NCBI RefSeq assembly: GCF_018361265.1
Contig: NZ_JAFLNH010000002.1
Location: 620,001 to 684,000, forward strand
Length of the DNA: 64,000 bases
Direction: 5' to 3'
Origin: Mycobacterium sp. SM1
GTDB lineage: Bacteria > Actinomycetota > Actinomycetes > Mycobacteriales > Mycobacteriaceae
Both the position numbers and the translations under genes were made by a program. Shown piece after piece: positions 19,318-27,042 of this stretch; position 1 is the stretch's first letter, and each line of letters starts with the position of its first letter. The notes below the pieces were generated by a model that did not search any database, was not told the origin of the DNA, and saw only the letters and a program-made list of their open reading frames with translations.

Positions 19318-21305
19318 GACGGATCTCTTTCTGCAGCAGGAGCTTCCACTTGTGCCAAAACGGCGCCGGCCTCGACCTGCGCGCCGGGTGTGACGTGGAG
19401 TTGCACAAGCACCCCGTCGCTCGGTGCGGTGATGGGGTGCTCCATTTTCATCGCTTCCAGCCAGATCAGTGGCTGCCCGGCGGTGACGTTTTCACCGAGC
19501 CGCGCGCCGACCCGGGTGACGCTGCCGGGAATCGGCGCCACCAACGACCCCTGCTCGACCGCCACACCCGGCTCGGAAAAGCGTGGCAGCGCGACGAAAT
19601 GAACCGACCCACCGGGCGAGTCGACGTAGATGTCGTCACCGTAGCGCGCGACGGCGAAGCGACGCGCCACCCCGCACGCGTCGGCGAGCACCACCGCGTC
19701 TGCGGCAAGCGACACCAGTTGCACCGCCTCATCACCGGGAAGCACCAGAGTGTTTCTGTCGAAGCGATATTCGACACGGTGCTGGTGCGCATTGTCGTCG
19801 CGGTAGCTTTTGACCTGATAACCCGATGCCAGGTTGCGCCAGCCGCTGGGAATGGAGGCGAGAACCGGTGCGCTAGCGCGGTTGTGCGCGGCGTCCGCCA
19901 GTGCGGCAGCGATCGCCGATAACCGCGCCGTGCCGGCGTCGGCCAGCGGCGCCGACAGCCTGGCCAGGCCGTGGGTGTCGAAAAACGCCGTGTCGGTGGC
20001 ACCGTCGAGGAACGCCGGATGCCGAAGCACGTTCACCAGGAGGTCGCGGTTGGTGCGGATCCCATGGAGGCGGCTGCGCGCCAGTGCGTCGGCGAGCACC
20101 ATCGCAGATTGCCGCCGGGTGGGAGCGTAGGAAATCACTTTCGCCAGCATCGGGTCGTAGTGGACGGACACGGTGGAGCCGTCGGCAATGCCGGAGTCCA
20201 GCCGGATGCCGGTCCGCTGGCGCAGGGTGTCAAAGCATGCACGCACTCCCGGAACCTCGAGGGCATGCACCAGGCCGGCCTGCGGCCGCCAGCCATGAGC
20301 CGGATCCTCCGCGTAGAGTCGTGCCTCGATCGAATGCCCCCGGGCGGCAGGGGGCTCAGTGTCCAGCCGGGCGCCGTCGGCGATCGCGAGCTGGAGTTCG
20401 ACAAGATCCAGCCCGGTGGTCTCCTCGGTGACCGGGTGCTCGACTTGCAGCCGGGCGTTCATTTCCAGAAAATAAAACGCTCCCTCTGGAGAGGCGGGAT
20501 CGACGAGAAACTCCACCGTTCCCGCACCGGTATAGCCGATCGCCGCGGCGGCCAGCCGGGCCGCGTCGAATAGCTTGGCGCGCATCCCTGGTGTGCGTTC
20601 CACCAGCGGCGACGGTGATTCCTCGATGATCTTCTGGTGGCGGCGCTGAATCGAGCACTCCCGTTCGCCGACGGCCCACACGGTGCCGTGGGTGTCGGCG
20701 AGCACTTGGACCTCGATGTGGCGGCCGGCCGCGACGTAGCGCTCGCAAAACACGGTCGGGTCGCCGAACGCTGACTGCGCTTCGCGACGCGCTGCTTCGA
20801 CTTCGCTTGGCAGGGATGATATTTCATCAACAACCCGCATTCCGCGTCCCCCGCCGCCGGCCGCGGCCTTGACGATCACCGGCAGCTGCGCGTGGGTGAC
20901 GGCGTCCGGGTCGAGTTCGTCGAGCACCGGCACGCCGGCGGCGGCCATCAGCTTCTTGGCCTCGATCTTGGACCCCATCGCCCGCACCACGTTCGCCGGC
21001 GGCCCAACCCATGTCAGGCCCGCATCGTGCACGGCCGCAGCGAAATCAGGGTTTTCGGCGAGGAATCCGTAGCCGGGATGCACGGCGTCGGCACCGGCGG
21101 CGCGGGCGGCGGCGATGATGGCCCCGGCGTTGAGATAGTCGGTTGCTGAGGGCAGCCGCACCCGTGCGTCGGCCTCCGCGACGTGCGGCGCGCCGGCATC
21201 CGGGTCGGTGTAGACGGCGACGGTGCCCAGGCCCAACCGCCGGCAGGTGGCAAAGACCCGCCGAGCGATCTCGCCGCGGTTGGCCACCAGCACCCGAGTG
21301 ATCAC
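19314..21305 (-). CDS. accA2: Acyl-CoA carboxylase alpha subunit (biotin carboxylase + BCCP)
   Basis: A 663-residue alpha chain of a biotin-dependent acyl-CoA carboxylase. The N-terminal biotin carboxylase domain begins VITRVLVANRGEIARRVFAT and contains the ATP-grasp loop KAAAGGGGRGMRVV and the EMNARLQVEHPVTE active-site segment. The C-terminal biotinyl domain has the biotinylated lysine in EAMKMEH near residue 625. The beta chain accD2 ends 7 bases upstream. The GTG at 21305 is chosen because the conserved N-terminus starts there; the frame stays open to 21365. Neighbours suggest a methylcrotonyl- or geranyl-CoA-type substrate rather than acetyl-CoA. Confidence 0.94.
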   Translation of the reverse strand: MITRVLVANRGEIARRVFATCRRLGLGTVAVYTDPDAGAPHVAEADARVRLPSATDYLNAGAIIAAARAAGADAVHPGYGFLAENPDFAAAVHDAGLTWVGPPANVVRAMGSKIEAKKLMAAAGVPVLDELDPDAVTHAQLPVIVKAAAGGGGRGMRVVDEISSLPSEVEAARREAQSAFGDPTVFCERYVAAGRHIEVQVLADTHGTVWAVGERECSIQRRHQKIIEESPSPLVERTPGMRAKLFDAARLAAAAIGYTGAGTVEFLVDPASPEGAFYFLEMNARLQVEHPVTEETTGLDLVELQLAIADGARLDTEPPAARGHSIEARLYAEDPAHGWRPQAGLVHALEVPGVRACFDTLRQRTGIRLDSGIADGSTVSVHYDPMLAKVISYAPTRRQSAMVLADALARSRLHGIRTNRDLLVNVLRHPAFLDGATDTAFFDTHGLARLSAPLADAGTARLSAIAAALADAAHNRASAPVLASIPSGWRNLASGYQVKSYRDDNAHQHRVEYRFDRNTLVLPGDEAVQLVSLAADAVVLADACGVARRFAVARYGDDIYVDSPGGSVHFVALPRFSEPGVAVEQGSLVAPIPGSVTRVGARLGENVTAGQPLIWLEAMKMEHPITAPSDGVLVQLHVTPGAQVEAGAVLAQVEAPAAERDPS

Positions 21306-21312
21306 CGCGCCC

Positions 21313-22908
21313 TCACATCCGGAACACGCCGAAATTCGACGTACCCTCGATTGGGGCATTGGCAATGGCGGACAGGCACATTCCCAGCACAGTGCGGGTG
21401 TCGCGCGGGTCGATCACGCCGTCGTCATATAGCCGCCCCGACAAAAACAGCGGCAGCGACTCGGCCTCGATTTGCGCTTCGATCGCCGCGCGCATCGCTG
21501 TGTCGGCTTGTTCGTCGAACGGCTGGCCGCGTGCCTCCGCGGCGGCCCGACCGACGATCGAGATCACCCCGGCCAACTGAGCGCCGCCCATCACCGCGGC
21601 CTTGGCGGACGGCCAGGTGAACAAAAACCTCGGGTCGTAGGCGCGCCCGCACATGCCGTAGTGTCCGGCGCCGTAAGACGCACCGATCAGCAGCGAGATA
21701 TGCGGCACCGTGGAGTTGGAAACGGCGTTGATCATCATCGACCCGTGCTTGATCATGCCGCCCTCTTCGTAAACCCTGCCGACCATATACCCGGTGGTGT
21801 TGTGCAGGAACAGCAGCGGCGTGTGGTAACGGTTGGCCAGCTGGATGAACTGGGTTGCCTTCTGGGATTCCTCGCTGAACAAAATGCCGCGCGCGTTCGC
21901 CAAGATCCCCAGTGGGTAACCGTGCAGTGCCGCCCAGCCGGTCACCAGCGACGAGCCGTAGCGCGGTTTGAACTCGTCGAACTCGGAGCCGTCGACGATG
22001 CGGGCGATCACCTCCCGCGGGTCGAACGGGATACGCAAGTCTGCCGGCACAATGCCGATCAACTCCTCGGCTCCATACCGCGGGTCGATGGCCAGACCCG
22101 GCTTCGGCCCCAGCTTCTTCCAGTTCAGCCGCGCCACGATTCGCCGGCCGATGCGAATCGCGTCGGGCTCGTCGACGGCAAAGTAGTCAGCAAGGCCCGA
22201 GATGCGGGCATGCATGTCGGCACCACCGAGGGATTCGTCATCCGAGTCCTCTCCGGTGGCCATCTTCACCAGCGGCGGGCCGGCCAGAAACACCTTCGAG
22301 CGTTCCTTGATCATCACCACGTGATCGCACATCCCGGGAACATATGCCCCGCCTGCGGTGGAGTTACCGAACACCAGTGCAATGGTTGGGATTCCGGCTG
22401 CCGACAGGCGGGTCAGGTCGCGAAACATTTGCCCGCCAGGGATAAAAACATCCTTCTGCGTGGGCAGGTCAGCGCCCCCGGACTCCACCAGCGAAATCAC
22501 CGGTAGCCGATTCTGGAATGCGATCTGGTTAGCGCGCAAGATCTTTCGCAATGTCCATGGGTTGCTGGCACCGCCTTTGACCGTCGGATCGTTGGCGACG
22601 ATCACGCATTCCACCCCGGACACCACTCCGACGCCCACCACCACGCTGGCACCGACCTGAAACTCGCTGCCCCAGGCGGCCAGCGGGCACAATTCCAAAA
22701 ATGGTGAATCCGGGTCGACGAGCAGCTCGATGCGCTCCCGTGCGGTCAGCTTGCCGCGGGCGTGATGACGCTGCACATATTTTGGTCCGCCGCCGGCAAG
22801 GGCCTTGGCCAATTCGGCGTTGATCTCGTCGAGTTTGGCGGTCAACGCCGATGCCGCCTCCCGGTACGCCGCCGAGGCGGGATCCAGGGTGGACCGCAGC
22901 ACCGTCAT
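21313..22908 (-). CDS. accD2: Acyl-CoA carboxylase beta subunit (carboxyltransferase)
   Basis: Carboxyltransferase chain of 531 residues, partner of AccA2. It shows the two crotonase-like halves of MCC/GCC-type beta subunits: KLTARERIELLVDPDSPFLE, SGGADLPTQKDVFIPGG, the acyl-CoA loop GNSTAGGAYVPGMCDH and, in the second half, LFLHNTTGYMVG and GASYGAGHYGMCGRAY. The GxxxGGAY and GAGHYGM segments resemble methylcrotonyl/geranyl-CoA carboxylase beta chains, not AccD6-type acetyl-CoA enzymes. ATG 22908 is used; an in-frame GTG two codons upstream is equally possible. It lies 49 bases after fadE13. Confidence 0.93.
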   Translation of the reverse strand: MTVLRSTLDPASAAYREAASALTAKLDEINAELAKALAGGGPKYVQRHHARGKLTARERIELLVDPDSPFLELCPLAAWGSEFQVGASVVVGVGVVSGVECVIVANDPTVKGGASNPWTLRKILRANQIAFQNRLPVISLVESGGADLPTQKDVFIPGGQMFRDLTRLSAAGIPTIALVFGNSTAGGAYVPGMCDHVVMIKERSKVFLAGPPLVKMATGEDSDDESLGGADMHARISGLADYFAVDEPDAIRIGRRIVARLNWKKLGPKPGLAIDPRYGAEELIGIVPADLRIPFDPREVIARIVDGSEFDEFKPRYGSSLVTGWAALHGYPLGILANARGILFSEESQKATQFIQLANRYHTPLLFLHNTTGYMVGRVYEEGGMIKHGSMMINAVSNSTVPHISLLIGASYGAGHYGMCGRAYDPRFLFTWPSAKAAVMGGAQLAGVISIVGRAAAEARGQPFDEQADTAMRAAIEAQIEAESLPLFLSGRLYDDGVIDPRDTRTVLGMCLSAIANAPIEGTSNFGVFRM

Positions 22909-22957
22909 GGGCACCGCCGGGGATGGCGAGCGAACCGATGAGAAGGCGGTGGGGGAA

Positions 22958-24118
22958 TCATGAGCGAAATCCCAGGGCCTTGGCGGCCAGCGCGGTCAGG
23001 ATCTCGGTGGCTCCGCCGCCAATGCCCAAAATCCGCATGTCGCGGTACTGGCGCTCGACTTCGCATTCGGACATGTAGCCCATGCCGCCAAACAACTGCA
23101 CGGCCCGGTTGACCACCCATTCACCGGCTTCCACGGCGGTGTTTTTGGCAAAGCATACCGGCGCGATCAGATTCGTTTCGCCGGCCAGCTGGCGTTCCAC
23201 CACGCTGCGCACATAAACCCGGGCGACGTCGATGCGCCGGGCCATCTCGGTCAGCGTGTTCTGCACCGCTTGCCGGGAGATCAGCGGGCGGCCGAACGTT
23301 TCCCGATCGCGGCACCATGCCACGGTGAGGTCCAGGCAGCGCTGGGCGCTCGAATACGCCTGGACGGCAAGGCCGATGCGCTCTGCGATAAAGGCTTGCG
23401 CGATTTGGGTGAAGCCGCTGTTCTCGGCGCCGACCAGGTTAGCGGCCGGCACCCGCACATCGGTGTAGGACAACTCGGCGGTGTCCGAGGAGCGCCACCC
23501 CATCTTGTCCAGCTTGCGGGTGACCGCAAAGCCCGGTGTGCCTTTCTCGACGACCAGCAACGACACCCCGGCCGCGCCGGGACCGCCGGTGCGCACGGCG
23601 GTGACCACGTAGTCGGCGCGCACCCCGGAGGTGATGTAGGTCTTGGCGCCGTTGACGAGGTAATGGTCGCCGGCGGGCCCGTTCTCCAAGACGGCGGTAG
23701 TTCGCAAATGCCCCACGTCCGAGCCGCCGCCGGGCTCGGTGATGGCCAGCGCGCCGATCTTCTCGCCCGCCAACGTGGGCCGCACGAAGGCGTCGATGAG
23801 CCGCCGATCCCCCGAGGCCACCATGTGGGGCACCGCGATCCCGCAGGTGAACAGGGACGCGTAAACGCCCCCGGGGGTGCCGGCCTTGTGCAGTTCCTCG
23901 CAGATGATCACCGAGTCGGCGCCGTCACCGCCCCCACCCCCGACCGCTTCGGGGAAGCTCGCGCCCAGCAGGCCGGCCTGCCCGGCCCGGCGGTGCAATT
24001 CGCGCGGCAACTCCCCGGTGCGCTCCCACTCCTCGACATTGGGCAGTATCTCGCGCTCGGCGAAGGCGCGCACCGTCTTTCGTAGGTGATCACGCTCGGG
24101 TGTGGTCCAGATGCTCAC
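22958..24118 (-). CDS. fadE13: Acyl-CoA dehydrogenase FadE13
   Basis: A 386-residue acyl-CoA dehydrogenase starting at a GTG that overlaps the upstream stop by four bases (GTGA). FAD-contact segment LAITEPGGGSDVGHLRTT; substrate-domain segment YITSGVRADYVVTAVR; C-terminal QLFGGMGYMSECEVERQYRD followed by ILGIGGGATEI. As in isovaleryl-CoA dehydrogenase, Gly replaces the usual C-terminal catalytic Glu, and a Glu is present in FIAERIGLAVQA at the alternative base position. This fits oxidation of a branched acyl-CoA (citronellyl- or isovaleryl-like); the exact substrate is not visible. Confidence 0.92.
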   Translation of the reverse strand: MSIWTTPERDHLRKTVRAFAEREILPNVEEWERTGELPRELHRRAGQAGLLGASFPEAVGGGGGDGADSVIICEELHKAGTPGGVYASLFTCGIAVPHMVASGDRRLIDAFVRPTLAGEKIGALAITEPGGGSDVGHLRTTAVLENGPAGDHYLVNGAKTYITSGVRADYVVTAVRTGGPGAAGVSLLVVEKGTPGFAVTRKLDKMGWRSSDTAELSYTDVRVPAANLVGAENSGFTQIAQAFIAERIGLAVQAYSSAQRCLDLTVAWCRDRETFGRPLISRQAVQNTLTEMARRIDVARVYVRSVVERQLAGETNLIAPVCFAKNTAVEAGEWVVNRAVQLFGGMGYMSECEVERQYRDMRILGIGGGATEILTALAAKALGFRS

Positions 24119-25818
24119 ACCAGCAGCCTTTCCGGAACGTCGACGTAGCGGCTGCGCAGCCATTCGCCCAGCCCCTTGGCCTGGGGATCGAAGCGCGCCT
24201 GGTAGCCGACCCCCTGGCCCAGGATGCCGTCGATGACGAAGTTCACCGCGCGCAGGTTGGGCAGCACGTGGCGGGTGATCGGCAGGTCAGCCGTCTCGGG
24301 CAGCAGATCCCGCAGCACCTCGACCGTCAGTGTGTGGGCCAGCCAACGCCACTGCTCATCGGTGCGCACCCACACCCCGACGTTGGCCGATCCGCCCTTG
24401 TCTCCGCTGCGGGCGCCCGCGATCCGGCCCAGCGGCACCCGCCGGGCCGGCCCGGCGGGCAGCGGCTCGGGCAGCGGCGGCGGCTCGACCGGGGCCAGTT
24501 CGAGGGTGTCGCTCGCGGCGGGGACCTCGGTGCGGGTGCCGTCGGCGTGGACGGCGAGGTGCGCCACTTTTGCGGCGTCGACGTAGCCGGGGGTGAACAC
24601 CCCGTAGACCTGGGCGTCACCCGGGGGGGCGGTGAGGTGAAAGCCCGGGTAACTGGCCAGAGCGAGTTCGACTGCGGCCGAGGAGAATTGGCGTCCAACG
24701 TTAGCGGGGTCGGGGTCGCGGGCCACGCAGTGCAGCAGCGCGCTGGCGGTTTCTTCGGTGTCGGCGTCGGGGTGGTCGGTGCGTGCCAGGGTCCACTGCA
24801 GCTCGGCGGGCCTGACGCGCAGCGATGCCTCCAGCTGGCGGCGCACCAGCGCGGCCTTGGCGTCGATGTCCAGACCGGTCAGCACGAACGTCACCGCGTT
24901 GCGGAATCCGCCGACGCTATTCAGCGACACCTTCAGCGTGGGTGGCGGCGGTTCACCGCTCACCCCGCTGATCCGCACCCGGTCGGGACCTGCGCCCGAC
25001 AAGCGGATGCTGTCGACCCGGGCGGTGACGTCCGGGTTGGCGTAGCGGGCGCCGGTGATTTCGTAGAGCAGTTGCGCGGTAACGGTGTCCACGCTGACCT
25101 GCCCGCTGGTGCCGGGGTGCTTGGTGATCACCGATGAGCCGTCGGCGTGGATCTCGGCCAGCGGGAAACCGGGATGAAGCAGACCGGGGAACTGGGGTAT
25201 TTCCGTGAAAAAAGCATAGTTCCCGCCGGTGGCCTGGGCGCCGCATTCGATGACGTGGCCGGCGACCACCGCGCCGGCAAGCCGGTGGTAGTCGGTGCGG
25301 GCCCAGCCGAAATGCGCGGCGGCCGGCCCGACGGTCACCGAAGCATCGGTCACCCGGCCGGTGATCACCACGTCGGCCCCGTGGTTAAGGCACTCGACGA
25401 TCCCCCAGGCGCCCAGGTAGGCGTTGGCCGTCAGCGGGCAGCCCAGTCCCAGTTCGGCGGCCCGGGCGTGCAGGTCGTCGCCCTCGACATGGGCGACCCG
25501 CGCCGGAATCCCCAAGCGCTCGGCCAGCGCGCGCACCGCGTCGGCCAGGCCCGCAGGGTTTAGGCCGCCGGCGTTGGCGACGATGCGTACCCCACGGTCG
25601 TGGGCCAGCCCTAGACACTCCTCGAGTTGGCTCAAAAAGGTCTTCACATAACCGCGGTCGGGGTGTTTGGCCCGGTCACGGCCGAGGATCAGCATGGTCA
25701 GCTCGGCCAGGTAGTCGCCGGTGAGATAGTCCAGGTCGCCGCCGGTGAGCATCTCGCGCATCGCCGACAGGCGATCGCCGTAAAACCCCGAGCAGTTCCC
25801 GATGCGGACCGCAGACAC
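24115..25818 (-). CDS. AtuA-like acyclic terpene utilisation family protein (DUF1446)
   Basis: First gene of the catabolic operon, 567 residues. Starting VSAVRIGNCSGFYGDRLSAM, it contains YLTGDYLAELTMLILGRDR, RIVANAGGLNPAGLADAV and GADVVITGRVTDASVTVGPA, all characteristic of the AtuA family, plus a C-terminal part with ARSGDKGGSANVGVWVR. AtuA is encoded with geranyl-CoA carboxylase in Pseudomonas terpene degradation; its reaction is not established. The GTG at 25818 is preceded by AAGGGAGG at good spacing; the frame is open to 25863. The stop overlaps the fadE13 GTG by four bases. Confidence 0.88.
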   Translation of the reverse strand: MSAVRIGNCSGFYGDRLSAMREMLTGGDLDYLTGDYLAELTMLILGRDRAKHPDRGYVKTFLSQLEECLGLAHDRGVRIVANAGGLNPAGLADAVRALAERLGIPARVAHVEGDDLHARAAELGLGCPLTANAYLGAWGIVECLNHGADVVITGRVTDASVTVGPAAAHFGWARTDYHRLAGAVVAGHVIECGAQATGGNYAFFTEIPQFPGLLHPGFPLAEIHADGSSVITKHPGTSGQVSVDTVTAQLLYEITGARYANPDVTARVDSIRLSGAGPDRVRISGVSGEPPPPTLKVSLNSVGGFRNAVTFVLTGLDIDAKAALVRRQLEASLRVRPAELQWTLARTDHPDADTEETASALLHCVARDPDPANVGRQFSSAAVELALASYPGFHLTAPPGDAQVYGVFTPGYVDAAKVAHLAVHADGTRTEVPAASDTLELAPVEPPPLPEPLPAGPARRVPLGRIAGARSGDKGGSANVGVWVRTDEQWRWLAHTLTVEVLRDLLPETADLPITRHVLPNLRAVNFVIDGILGQGVGYQARFDPQAKGLGEWLRSRYVDVPERLLV

Positions 25819-26109
25819 CCCGCTGTGCCCTCCCTTCGGACCGCCACCGCGCGGGCTCACCAACCAACTGGTAGGTTAGCGGGTATCGCCGGTGCCCCGT
25901 CAAGAACGTCTCGTCGTATTTCGGTTGCCGCCGGGGTGCGCTCACCACCGCCGCGGCGGCCCGTCGGCAGCGGTGCCGCATTTTGGCGACCATCGCGTCA
26001 CCGGCTATCGTTAACGGTGATCGTCGTGCCCAGTGGTCGCGCCAGATTGCCGGCCGAATCGCCGGTGGTGTCAGACCCGCGACCACGACCCGAGGAGTAA
26101 GGCCCAGCT
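25819..26109. other. Divergent intergenic region between the AtuA-like operon and rpmF
   Basis: This 291-base stretch must contain the operon promoter and the rpmF promoter. In M. tuberculosis PE_PGRS genes lie around rpmF; none is present here. I see no palindrome strong enough to call an operator. Confidence 0.45.
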
Positions 26110-26283
26110 ATGGCGGTACCCAAGCGCAGGATGTCACGGGCGAACACGCGCAGCAGGCGCGCGCAATGGAAGGCTGCCCCCATCCACCTGGTGGGTGTGA
26201 CCGTGGCGGGTCGGCGGCATCAGGTGCCGCGCCGGCTGCTCAAGGCGGCCCGTCTCGGGCTTATCGATCTCGATCGTCGCTAG
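26110..26283 (+). CDS. rpmF: 50S ribosomal protein L32 (zinc-free form)
   Basis: A 57-residue ribosomal protein starting [20 protein letters not shown] and ending [15 protein letters not shown], the standard L32 pattern. GAGGAG lies 12 bases upstream of the ATG. It contains no cysteine, so it lacks the Cys4 zinc ribbon of zinc-binding L32 proteins and would assemble without zinc. It stands alone 66 bases upstream of mprA on the same strand. The identification is clear from sequence despite its small size. Confidence 0.96.
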   Translation: MAVPKRRMSRANTRSRRAQWKAAPIHLVGVTVAGRRHQVPRRLLKAARLGLIDLDRR

Positions 26284-26314
26284 GGCCTCCTTGCCGGGCT
26301 ATCGGCTCGAGCGC

Positions 26315-26334
26315 CTCTCAGGCCGCTCTCAGGC
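26315..26334 (+). promoter_or_regulatory. MprA-box-like direct repeat upstream of mprA
   Basis: Two perfect copies of CTCTCAGGC at 26315-26323 and 26326-26334, starting 11 bases apart, i.e. on the same helix face. MprA is known to bind two loosely conserved direct-repeat subunits. The repeat ends 15 bases before the mprA ATG, which suits autoregulation. Confidence 0.8.
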
Positions 26335-26349
26335 GATGAGACGACACTG

Positions 26350-27042
26350 ATGGCCGTGCGGATACTCGTCGTTGATGACGATCGCGCGGTGCGCGAGTCG
26401 CTGCGCAGGTCCCTTTCGTTCAACGGCTACTCGGTTGCGCTGGCCCAAGACGGTGTCGAGGCTTTGCAGATGATCGCCAGCGATCGGCCCGACGCGCTTG
26501 TCCTCGACGTGATGATGCCGCGCCTGGACGGTTTGCAAGTATGCCGGCAGCTCCGCGGCGCCGGTGATGACTTGCCGATTCTGGTGCTGACCGCCCGTGA
26601 TTCGGTCTCTGAGCGGGTCGCGGGCCTGGACGCCGGGGCCGACGACTACCTGCCCAAGCCGTTCGCCCTCGAAGAGCTGCTGGCACGCATGCGGGCTCTG
26701 TTGCGCCGCACCAAGTCTGACGAGTCCACCGAGGTGGCCGCCTTGACGTTCTCCGACCTGACCCTGGACCCGACAACGCGCGAGGTGACTCGCGGGCAAC
26801 GCCAGATCAGTTTGACCCGCACCGAATTCGCACTGCTGGAGATGCTGATTGCCAACCCGCGACGGGTGCTGACCCGCGGCCGCATTCTCGAGGAGGTGTG
26901 GGGATTTGACTTTCCCACCTCGGGCAATGCGCTAGAGGTCTATATCGGGTATCTGCGCCGCAAGACCGAAGCCGATGGTGAGCCGCGGCTGATCCACACC
27001 GTGCGCGGCGTGGGCTACGTGCTACGTGAAACGCCTCCCTGA
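26350..27042 (+). CDS. mprA: Two-component response regulator MprA
   Basis: OmpR-family response regulator, 230 residues, the same length as M. tuberculosis MprA. The receiver domain has the acidic pocket VVDDD near residue 10, the phospho-acceptor Asp53 (by this start) in [12 protein letters not shown], and the conserved Lys in [12 protein letters not shown]. The C-terminal winged helix includes [20 protein letters not shown] and [20 protein letters not shown]. MprA controls envelope-stress genes including sigE, sigB and pepD in M. tuberculosis. It shares one base with the mprB start (TGATG), so the two are coupled. Confidence 0.97.
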   Translation: MAVRILVVDDDRAVRESLRRSLSFNGYSVALAQDGVEALQMIASDRPDALVLDVMMPRLDGLQVCRQLRGAGDDLPILVLTARDSVSERVAGLDAGADDYLPKPFALEELLARMRALLRRTKSDESTEVAALTFSDLTLDPTTREVTRGQRQISLTRTEFALLEMLIANPRRVLTRGRILEEVWGFDFPTSGNALEVYIGYLRRKTEADGEPRLIHTVRGVGYVLRETPP

